Source of the DNA: Linnemannia schmuckeri
Lineage: Eukaryota; Mortierellomycota; Mortierellomycetes; Mortierellales; Mortierellaceae
Length of the DNA stretch: 64,000 nt
Reading direction: 5' to 3'
Assembly: GCA_029449235.1 (NCBI GenBank)
Contig: JANATG010000004.1
Location: 2,790,001-2,854,000, forward strand
Shown piece by piece: positions 34,056 to 42,743 of the stretch (the first letter of the stretch is position 1; each line of letters opens with the position of its first letter). Under the pieces are notes generated by a model. It was not told where the DNA came from, searched no databases, and worked only from the letters and a program-made list of their open reading frames with translations. The position numbers were made by a program, and so were the translations under genes.

Positions 34056-35951
34056 CCAGTGGAGTTTTGGAGGCGGAAGATGAGAGATTAAAGGTTTTTA
34101 TGAATAAAAAGCCGATCTGATCGACTGTCTCTTTTCTGTTCCTGGATCTGAAATCTCAACCCGACTGTTCCTGATTGAAAACCTTATCTGATGTTTCCGA
34201 TTTGATGATCGGGCAGATTGATCAGTTGCGATGAGTCGTCGAGCGTGTGTGTTCGTTTTGCTTATTATTTTGTCTTGGCCCTAATGGCCCCCCTGAGGTG
34301 TCACCAGGGGCCCTTTGGGATTGCTAAGCAAAACATAGGGCAACGATGAATGGTGGACTCTTCACCTTTCTCCCGTCCTCTGTCGCCCGACATGCATGCA
34401 TATCGAACGCAAAGGCAAGAAAAACGGAAAACAAGAAAAAAAAAAGAAAAAATGAGATTGCAATGGAGAGCACCGTGCGCTTCTGTCCGAGAGGATGGAC
34501 GCACTGGCTCAACGCGCTGGGGAACAAACGAACGACAAGCGAACGATTCGCACACCATGGCACACTTTCTTTTTTCCTTTTTTCTTCTTCCCCTTCTCCC
34601 TTCGTTTTCCGTTCTGCTCACACTTTCTTACATACATCACCCTCCACACCCCAAAACTCATTCTGTTGTCTGTTCATCACCTCTCCTTCATTCATCACTA
34701 CCCTCATCTCACTTCTTGACCATCACATCACCGACGTTGTTTTCTTCCTGCGATTCCTCCCTCCTTGTTCTACACTCTCTTCCCCTTTCGCCAAATACAC
34801 TCATATGCACGCCTGAACCGAGGGCTACCACCGCCCGACCACTATAAACGCACTAAGGTACCTTCCTCAGATTTTTCGAACACGGATTCAACAATTCTGC
34901 ACGCATTCTTACTACACAGGCTTCCAAACTCATCACTTTTCCCGTTTTTCTGGTCGACAGTGTTGTTTCAAGTCGAGTCAACACTTTGTTCTCCCTTTTT
35001 CATTTTTGTACAGCCAACTTCAACCAAGGATATAACCCAGCTAGGCATAATAACACCATTCTTTTACCAGGTATAAAAAGCCGGAAGTTCTTAAACCTCC
35101 ACACTTGCTTACAAGGAATGAGACTTTTGTATGTGCTTTATCACACACTAATTTTCGCTTTGTGGTTCTTAGGGGTGTATTTTGGCATCCTTGGATTCGA
35201 ATCACTAGTCAAGAAGAGAGAAATTATCAACAAACAACAGCAAACAATAAAAAAAAAAAGATAAAAAAATCCTTCACGTTTTCCTTCAAGTAAGTGCAGC
35301 CTAGACCCTCCCCAGTATTACCCGTGGTATGACTCCTCTCTTCCTTGGACAGGTGCTGACTGAACATTCTGCTGCAATCTGCATGCTTATAGATTTTTTT
35401 GAAGGGCATATCGACCTGCAGACAAGCACGTCAAGTGAGCAACAAAATTTTTTGCATTCCCTCTCAAGGTAGAATATCTTGCAGCATTCTTCCTCGGAAG
35501 AATGAAATGCTCGCTCGCTCCTCTACATCAGCTAACTGGGCATTCTTCGTACAATAGACCCTTGCGCTCCAATCTGCTCTTTCGCCTTTTTTTTTCTGTA
35601 TCACATCGCTACTCTCCTGTACTTTCTTCTCTCCAGTCGACAAGACTTGATTGCGTTCAAGGTGAGCAGCTGGAACAGGATCACATTTGTCGGTCAAAAA
35701 TTCACGAGCTAGGAACCATGTTATCGCCGGTTCTCTCTCTCCCACCATAAACGTTTGTAACCCTTTCGAAAATGTCGATTTGGGGTCTCTTACTATGTAA
35801 ACGATTTCAAAATGGGAAAAAAGTGTTACACAAAAAAATACCACCCTCCGCTTCCCAACCATAAGTGCGTCAAAATCATGTTGTGAACGTGATAATTGAA
35901 CACATAAAATACTTTTCAATTCCTCTTTTCTTTTCTAGAGGTGCATTTACA
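34056..35951. other. Spacer between STAND copies 1 and 2; promoter and leader of copy 2
   Basis: The first 130 nt resemble the 3' flank of copy 2 (both contain TGATTGAAAA followed by CTTA), so the duplicated unit included 3' flanking DNA. The rest has no coding character. A TATA-like box sits at 35072-35079. Strong donor-like sites occur at 35286-35294 (CAAGTAAGT) and 35659-35667 (CAAGGTGAGC), and a pyrimidine-rich acceptor ends at 35938, so copy 2 probably has an intron in its 5' leader. The upstream motif shared by copies 1 and 3 is not seen here. Confidence 0.5.
35072..35079 (+). promoter_or_regulatory. Possible TATA box of STAND copy 2
   Basis: TATAAAAA in a GC-flanked context, about 870 nt before the ATG. 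The distance is acceptable only if a leader intron, as suggested by the donor- and acceptor-like sites downstream, is removed. Confidence 0.35.
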
Positions 35952-38900
35952 ATGTCAAAGGAAGCACACTCTACTCCACCAGGGTCACGTCCTCAATCTA
36001 CTCACTCTACTCAATCCACGGCATCCTTTCGCTCCGCAGCATCTCACGTCAGTATCAACTCCGCATTTCCCATCATTGGTAGAGAAGCCAAAAGTGCGAC
36101 TGAACCCCCCTCGACAACTAAAGATCGATCCATCAGTCACGGCGTCGCAGCTATCTTAATCGAAGGAAGCCTTCTTTCTGCTCATCACATACATGGAGAC
36201 GCTGACGACGATATCGACAACAGATCACTTTCCTCCCCACGAGTACGCAAGAGGGACATGGTCTTCAACCTCTTCCGGTCGTCAAGCTCTGAACACAAAG
36301 TCAAACAGTTCCAGAGCTCAAGTCCCAAGGCAGCCGTCAGCCGAGTTCCAACCACCAGCACCAAGGCGAGCTTCCATCGCATCTCGACTGTCAGCACTCA
36401 GCACAGTGTCGACATTGAACATGCCGTCTCCAGCACTGAGGTCAGGATGCGTTCGTTCAATACACTGTCATCCGCCCTGCCGACCAAACTTCGCTTGGAT
36501 GTCTTTCCGCAGAACGTCAACAAACCTGCTGTCTTTATCGCCCTGCCCACATTCGGTGATCGTATTGACAACACCCCTCAACTTGCCCTTTGCATTGGCT
36601 TGCTTACCAGAGTCGATGGGGCCACTGGGCAACAGGAGGATCCTACGCAGGCATTTATTTCTGATACAGGTGCTCAACATGCTTGGGTTAAGGCTATAAA
36701 GCAGGACCCTACTGAGCAAGACCGTCTCCGATGGCTGGGGGCCCGGATGGTGGATGAGTTTGCAAAGGATGCCTCCAAGGATTCGACAGAGATTAAGGAG
36801 ATGGTCCTCCTCGGTCCTGTTTTGGAAAATGAGCACTATCGTAGATTACTCTCGTGTACCATCACCGCATTCGAGCAGGCCGTTCTTTTGGATGTCGTTT
36901 TGCTGCAAGGTCTTGTTCAGCTGGTTCAGACTGCTCCCTCGGGATCTCTACTACCCGACGACTTGGTTAGAATCCTACGTATCCTTCGAGTCCGTCTGCA
37001 GGATACTCACCAGCAGTCCTCAATACATCCGTTCTACCTCACCCTGGCTGTGTCGAGGCTGCTTGATGTCATGGCGGAGCACAAGGTTCAAGACTTGGAT
37101 CGAGTTGAAGAGCATGAGCCTTTGTCTGGGGTGTTATCTGGCCTGAAAGGCAGTTCGGATCCATATTTGGTGTATCAAGCCTGCTACGCATTTCAGGCGC
37201 TGCAGTATGTCCCCAATAATGAGAATCCGCTGCAGACACTCCTTCGACACTCTACAGGGGTTGTCGATGGACTGATCAAAGTCACGGCCGCTTTGAAGTT
37301 GGATCTGAGCACAGTTCTCGAAGGTCTCGGCAAGCTGCAGGACGTGCTCGTCAGTACTGTCACGATCGCTGGTGGTGTCTACGAGGGAGCGTACTCAGTG
37401 TTGGAGAGTGGCCAAGGAGTTTTCGACAGCTTGAAGAAAGGACTTGGGTCTGGACAGAAGCGTCCGTGGTATGTTGCCATCCGTGCCGCTCAAGCCTTTG
37501 TTTATGCTGGCCAGCTAAAGGATCTCAACGTACTCATCTGCCAGTCACCCTGCCGCCGTGATCCTTTGTTTAAGTGGGGTATCTGCCAGCTTCTTGGCGA
37601 GATTGCATCTGATGCCGTCTGGAATATTACCATTCGCAAACAAGCTATCGATCTTCTTGGAGACCTTTACATGATTGATTCCGAGTGGGGCCAGGACGAG
37701 AGCGTCAAAGCCTTTATGCTCAACATCCTTCACCAACTCAGCACCATCTCTGATCAGGCAGTCAGCTCCAGCGCACACACCTTGCTCAAGAATCTAGGGC
37801 AAGGTGTCGAGACCACCACCAGACTTCCTTATCCATTGAGGAATCGGCTTCCGCTGCCTACATTGTCGCCGATTCTCACTCGAGTCCTGGCCATCCCCGA
37901 TGTGGAATACGATTTGCACAAGCACAAAGTCATGATTTTGCGACAGTATCAACAGACGGTTTTTATCCCACCTTTGGCTAAACCTGGTCTGAAGGCTAAG
38001 GATAACGATCTCTTTCCTCTGCTGGAAAAGGTGCTAGAGTTCCTGGTGAGTGAGCGTCAGGTGATGTTAGTGTTGGGCGATTCGGGGTCTGGCAAGTCGA
38101 CATTCAATCGCCATCTCGAACATCGGCTGTGGACCGACTACAAGCAGGGCGGACCCATTCCGCTCTTCATCAACCTCCCTGCCATCGATCGACCAGATGT
38201 GGACCTGATCGCCAAGCAACTGAGGATCAACAACTTTAATGACGACCAGATTCAGGAAATGAAGCAGCACCGTCAGATCATCCTTATATGTGATGGGTAC
38301 GATGAAAGTCAGCAGCTGGACAACCTTCACCGCAGCAACAGGCTGAACCAGCCAGGACAATGGAACACCAAAATGGTCATCAGCTGCCGCACCCAGTTCC
38401 TCGGACCTGCCTATGTCGATCAGTTCAAGCCGCAGCCCACAGATCATTACGACACTAGTTTTCAGAGTCTCTTCCAGGAGGCCGTCATTGCCCCCTTCTC
38501 CAGGGACCAGATCAAGAATTATGTCAGGCAGTATGCACGGGACTCCAAGACGACACATTTGTTCAGGAAGCAGTCTGTCTGGTCGGCCGGGAAGTACATG
38601 GACGCATTGACGGCGATCCCCAATATCATGGACCTCGTTAAGAACCCCTTCCTGCTCACACTCGCGCTCAAGGCTCTGCCTGGTCTGGTTGCCTCAAACA
38701 AGGACTTGTCGAGCATCTGCATTACTCGTGTCGGGCTTTACGACATGTTTATCGACCAGTGGCTTGAGATGAACAGGCTCCGTATACAGCCCAGCAAACT
38801 GAGCCAGAGGGATCTGGAGGCGTTCGCTTCCATGCACAACGATTTTATCGGATACGGGGTCGACTACCTGCTGCGTCTGGCTGCTGCGATTTTTAAGGAG

Positions 38901-41504
38901 CAGGATGGTAACCCTGTCGTCCAGTATAATCATCGACTGGACAGGAACTCTTGGAAGGCGGAGTTCTTTGGGAACGAGTCAGATGTCAGGCTGCTTCGCG
39001 ATGCCAGCCCGTTGACACGCACTGGTAACCAGTACCGCTTTGTCCACAAATCGGTGCTGGAGTATTTCCTCTCTCGCGTCATCTACAACCCGGTCAAGAC
39101 CGAGGAGGAAGAGCTCGACTCTTTAATCGAGGCCGCATCCTCAGCCTCTCTCTCGTTGGACGCCAATAGCCCCTTGTTCAAGAAGAATCTGCTTGCTGAG
39201 CCATCCATCATCCAGTTCCTGTGCGATCGAGTGTCGATGAATCCGGAATTCGAACAACAACTCCGCTCTGTCATCGAGCAGTCCAAGACTGACTCCAGAG
39301 CAGCTGTTGCCGCGACCAACGCTATCACAATCTTGGTCAATTCTTCCGTGAGTTTCCATAGTGCCGATCTCCGAGGTGTCAAGATCCCTGGCGCCGACCT
39401 TTCGGATGGGCAGTTCGACTCTGTACAGTTCCAAGGAGCCGACTTGAGCAGAGTCAATCTTTCGAGAAGTTGGCTTCGTCAGGTGAATGTGAGTGGTGCG
39501 CGAATGGAGGGCGTTCAATTCGGGGAGCTGCAGTATCTCGAGATGGACAACAATGTACATGCCTGTGCCTACTCGCTCGATGGAAGGATGCTTGCAATAG
39601 GTGTAGGAAATATAGGTGTAAGGAATGAAGGAGTCGGCATCACCATTTTCGACACCTTTTCATGGACAAAAACCCATATTTTCAGAGGCACTTGTGTAGT
39701 GCTAGATGTGGCGTTCTCACCCAACAGCAGAATGCTCGCGGCTGGAGGGAGTGATGGCATAGTTAGACTGTGGGATTGCTCCGAGGCCGCGGCGGTTTTC
39801 GTTATGGAAGGGCACAGCGACTATGTGAGGTCCGTTGCTTTTTCACCCTGCGGCAAGCGAATCGCCTCCGCCAGCGACGACCGAACAGTACGATTGTGGG
39901 ATTCGCAGACTGGTGGGGGCCTTTTTGTCTTGGAAGGTCATACTGGCTGGGTCATGAGCGTTGTGTATTCACAGGACGGGAGGCGGCTTATATCAGGTAG
40001 TCGCGATAAGACGATTCGATTTTGGAGTCCCGCGACAGGAAAACCAAGTGTCGTTTTTAGGACTTCCCTAACAGAAGTTCGCTGTCTCGCCTATTCTTCC
40101 AATCGGCAATGGGTCGCTTCTGGCCATGCTGATGGCAGCTTGGAACTTTGGAATCTCCTTACCGGTGAGGCTGGTCCAGTCCTACAAGGTCACGCTTATA
40201 CCGTGAACGGAGTAGCATTTTCTCCAAATGGCCAATGGATTGCTTCCTCCAGTGCGGATGAGACACTGAGACTGTGGGATGCTTCGACAGGCGCGCTCGT
40301 TACCATCTTGAGCGGGCACGCTGCCAGTGTGAGATGTGTTGCCTTCTCTCCGGATGGTCTTCAGATCGCATCGGGAGGCCACAACGAGGTGCGCCTGTGG
40401 GAGACGAATTTCATTTCTTCGAGTTGCGAGGTAAAATACCACGTTGGTCCTGTGTGGAAGGCAACATACTCTCCTGATGGCCGGTCCATTATATCCCTCA
40501 GTGGATCTTACACTATCCGAAAGTGGGATTCTCTGACTGGAGTGTCTACATGGCTTCCCTTTGACCTTCCAAAATCTTCCTCGATCCAGTCTATCGCGCT
40601 ATCCCCGAAGGGTAGTCAAGTCGCGGTCGGCCATAAGGACGGTTCTATTCGATTGTGGAGTCTTCGAACAGGCGCGGCAGGACTCATCTTGAAGGGGCAT
40701 ATGGGATCAGTAATTTCCATGGCATTTTCACCCTGCTCCCGCTGGATCGTCTCCTCCGATGTGAACATGGCGGTGTGGTTATGGGACTTCGACAGTACCA
40801 AACATCGCCATGTTCTTTCCAACATGAAGGCACCAGTCAAACTCATTACAGTTTCCCCCAATGGACTACAGATCGCTATTGGCTCGGCAGACGGCACCGT
40901 TCACCTTTTTGAGCGCCATTCAGGACAGGCTATGTCGTCCATAGAGCTGGAGGATGGCGAGATTCGGGCATTGGAGTACTCACCAACCAGTCAGCAGCTT
41001 GCTATTGGCACCCAAAACAATACCGTCAAACTTTGGAGTCTTCGCTCAGAAAAGCCTGGGGTCTGTCTGAAGGGACATAAAGGTCGAATTAAATGTGTAG
41101 GCTACTCGCCATGTGGTCGGTGGATCGCTTCCGGCAGTGAAGACAAGTCCGTCCGACTCTGGCACCGCCAAGAGTCCAACGAGACAGAGACCTGGTCGTG
41201 TGTCTCGACTGTTCATGGATTCTTTGACACTATTGTCGATGTTTCCTGGAATCCAGTGGTCCCAATGGAGTTTGTCACAGCCAGCTGGGATGGATCTATT
41301 CGAGTCTGGCGGGTGTCTAGCGACGGCAAGGGTGGAAGTGTCGTGGTTAGGCTGCTCTGGGGTCCCAACTTTAGGATTCTCTGTGCCGCCGATATGATAC
41401 TTGAGGGTGTTATTGGTCTGAGCACGACAAACAAGAAGCTGCTGACGCAGCGCGGTGCCATCGAGAGCCCTTCGACTTTCACGAGGATGGAGAGTGAGGA
41501 GTAG
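35952..41504 (+). CDS. STAND NTPase copy 2, intact: armadillo-like, NACHT, pentapeptide, 14 WD40
   Basis: One uninterrupted frame of 1850 aa from MSKEAHSTPP. The in-frame ATG 87 nt upstream is rejected because a splice acceptor (TTTTCTAG) lies between them. Residues 1-180 are Ser/Thr-rich and disordered. About 180-680 is a helical armadillo-like region (RWLGARMVDEFAK, LLQGLVQLVQTAP, VLSGLKGSSDPYLVYQACYA). NACHT follows: Walker A GDSGSGKS at 709-716, Walker B ILICDGYDES with Asp at 781, then VISCRTQFL and the downstream winged-helix and helical segments. About 1132-1197 are pentapeptide repeats (ADLRG, ADLSD, ADLSR, VNLSR). About 1199-1790 are 14 WD40 blades, enough for two seven-bladed propellers, then a tail with RLLWGPNFRILCAADMIL. 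STAND ATPases are switches: the WD40 end senses, ATP binding drives oligomerisation and the N-terminal region signals. Function in self/non-self recognition is inferred from architecture, not shown. Confidence 0.93.
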   Translation: MSKEAHSTPPGSRPQSTHSTQSTASFRSAASHVSINSAFPIIGREAKSATEPPSTTKDRSISHGVAAILIEGSLLSAHHIHGDADDDIDNRSLSSPRVRKRDMVFNLFRSSSSEHKVKQFQSSSPKAAVSRVPTTSTKASFHRISTVSTQHSVDIEHAVSSTEVRMRSFNTLSSALPTKLRLDVFPQNVNKPAVFIALPTFGDRIDNTPQLALCIGLLTRVDGATGQQEDPTQAFISDTGAQHAWVKAIKQDPTEQDRLRWLGARMVDEFAKDASKDSTEIKEMVLLGPVLENEHYRRLLSCTITAFEQAVLLDVVLLQGLVQLVQTAPSGSLLPDDLVRILRILRVRLQDTHQQSSIHPFYLTLAVSRLLDVMAEHKVQDLDRVEEHEPLSGVLSGLKGSSDPYLVYQACYAFQALQYVPNNENPLQTLLRHSTGVVDGLIKVTAALKLDLSTVLEGLGKLQDVLVSTVTIAGGVYEGAYSVLESGQGVFDSLKKGLGSGQKRPWYVAIRAAQAFVYAGQLKDLNVLICQSPCRRDPLFKWGICQLLGEIASDAVWNITIRKQAIDLLGDLYMIDSEWGQDESVKAFMLNILHQLSTISDQAVSSSAHTLLKNLGQGVETTTRLPYPLRNRLPLPTLSPILTRVLAIPDVEYDLHKHKVMILRQYQQTVFIPPLAKPGLKAKDNDLFPLLEKVLEFLVSERQVMLVLGDSGSGKSTFNRHLEHRLWTDYKQGGPIPLFINLPAIDRPDVDLIAKQLRINNFNDDQIQEMKQHRQIILICDGYDESQQLDNLHRSNRLNQPGQWNTKMVISCRTQFLGPAYVDQFKPQPTDHYDTSFQSLFQEAVIAPFSRDQIKNYVRQYARDSKTTHLFRKQSVWSAGKYMDALTAIPNIMDLVKNPFLLTLALKALPGLVASNKDLSSICITRVGLYDMFIDQWLEMNRLRIQPSKLSQRDLEAFASMHNDFIGYGVDYLLRLAAAIFKEQDGNPVVQYNHRLDRNSWKAEFFGNESDVRLLRDASPLTRTGNQYRFVHKSVLEYFLSRVIYNPVKTEEEELDSLIEAASSASLSLDANSPLFKKNLLAEPSIIQFLCDRVSMNPEFEQQLRSVIEQSKTDSRAAVAATNAITILVNSSVSFHSADLRGVKIPGADLSDGQFDSVQFQGADLSRVNLSRSWLRQVNVSGARMEGVQFGELQYLEMDNNVHACAYSLDGRMLAIGVGNIGVRNEGVGITIFDTFSWTKTHIFRGTCVVLDVAFSPNSRMLAAGGSDGIVRLWDCSEAAAVFVMEGHSDYVRSVAFSPCGKRIASASDDRTVRLWDSQTGGGLFVLEGHTGWVMSVVYSQDGRRLISGSRDKTIRFWSPATGKPSVVFRTSLTEVRCLAYSSNRQWVASGHADGSLELWNLLTGEAGPVLQGHAYTVNGVAFSPNGQWIASSSADETLRLWDASTGALVTILSGHAASVRCVAFSPDGLQIASGGHNEVRLWETNFISSSCEVKYHVGPVWKATYSPDGRSIISLSGSYTIRKWDSLTGVSTWLPFDLPKSSSIQSIALSPKGSQVAVGHKDGSIRLWSLRTGAAGLILKGHMGSVISMAFSPCSRWIVSSDVNMAVWLWDFDSTKHRHVLSNMKAPVKLITVSPNGLQIAIGSADGTVHLFERHSGQAMSSIELEDGEIRALEYSPTSQQLAIGTQNNTVKLWSLRSEKPGVCLKGHKGRIKCVGYSPCGRWIASGSEDKSVRLWHRQESNETETWSCVSTVHGFFDTIVDVSWNPVVPMEFVTASWDGSIRVWRVSSDGKGGSVVVRLLWGPNFRILCAADMILEGVIGLSTTNKKLLTQRGAIESPSTFTRMESEE

Positions 41505-42743
41505 CTGGAGGAATTTGGCGATAGAAGATGGCGGACAAAGGATTTATATTAAAAAATGCTGAATTAATCATCCGTGTCATTCTGAATCTGAGTTTAATTG
41601 TGTCTGATTGAAAATCTTACAGCAGTTGTTTCGATGAACCGACAAAGAGAACCCTTGACCTATACCTTGAATTGGCCTGTGCGAACTGATGTTGGTAAAG
41701 GCTTCTTGAGGAAAGAGAGGAAAAACCTGTTGTGCTTGTTCTTTCATTTTCTCTCTTTGTTGATCTGTGCAGAATGTTCATCATGATGTCTTCTTCGGAG
41801 AGTAAAGAACATGGGCGCAGACGAAAAGAGAAATGGCGAAGATGTAAACAAAAAGTCATATAGGAAGGAATTCCCTTCTCTTTTGTTCACCCACACTGTT
41901 TTCCTCCTTTTCTCTCTTTCTTTCCTCGCCATTTCCCTTCCGCTAACGTCATCACCTCCTTCCTTTCCTTCACCAACATCCCTCTTTGCATTCGACATCC
42001 TCCCCCTCTCTTTTGCATTCATCTTTGTTCATCAGATCCCTCCATCTGATAATAGCACCCCTGAACAAAAATACCCACGCTCAAGTGAAAATACGAATTT
42101 GCCAGTCAAAACAAAAAACGAAGGCAAACAGCCCTACACCTCTCCCAGCCTGCCTTCCTTAATATATTCGGCACTCTCTCTTTGCCACCTGCCCTACAGT
42201 CAACAAAGCCGTTAACTTCTTCACACAGATCAACCCTTATTACACTCTGCTCTTTCTTAAGTGGACTGAACGTTCCGAGTAAGCACGGGTGCATACGACA
42301 AACATGCTACGATGTTTATGACCTCTTCAAAGTGGTCAATTGCTTACTATACTAGTGCCCTTCACTTCCTCTTCGTAAACAGTCGAAATTTCCAGCAGAC
42401 CAACTGATTACAACCTATCAACCTACTAAGAAACAAAGCAAAAAAAAAAAAAAAAAAAAAAAAAAAGGAATACAAGTACCCTCATACGTGTGGGTACGTT
42501 GAGTGCTGTGGTGACATTGCCCCATGTGTACAACAAAGAAAACAATTCGGGTGTATTTTTATATTAGAGCTATTTTCCTTCTCGTTATTCGACACTACTT
42601 CCTTTGTCAATTGACCAACACCAGACTTTTTCAGCACAAACGACGCACTTGAGCACTCAAGACAAGGCGGAAACAGTACATCCTGTAACTCTGGAAGCAA
42701 TATAACGTAATCATCGCTAGTTTACATTACTAACAGCATAGAT
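41505..42743. other. Spacer between STAND copies 2 and 3; promoter of copy 3
   Basis: No gene seen. Pyrimidine-rich at 41870-42060 and purine-free stretches make spurious frames. Holds the shared upstream motif (42024-42048) and an A27 run at 42440-42466 about 280 nt before the start codon, at roughly the place where copy 1 has its A29 run. Confidence 0.5.
42024..42048 (+). promoter_or_regulatory. Shared upstream motif of the STAND family (copy 3)
   Basis: TTTGTTCATCAGATCCCTCC followed by ATCTG, 696 nt upstream of the ATG. It corresponds to 27943-27967 upstream of copy 1 and to the orphan arm at 1642-1667, with two or three differences, while most of the surrounding DNA no longer aligns with copy 1. 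Confidence 0.45.

Noticed and set aside
34301..34847. Open frames upstream of STAND copy 2
   Set aside because: Three overlapping frames with biased composition in pyrimidine-rich DNA. More likely promoter or leader sequence.
35865..35951. Upstream in-frame start of STAND copy 2 (29 extra residues)
   Set aside because: The extra residues come from A/T-rich DNA just before a pyrimidine tract and AG that look like a splice acceptor, and they do not resemble the leaders of copies 1 and 3.
39546..41310. Highly internally conserved WD40 repeats of the HET-E type
   Set aside because: The blades are clearly different from each other at both protein and DNA level, so the concerted-evolution signature is absent.
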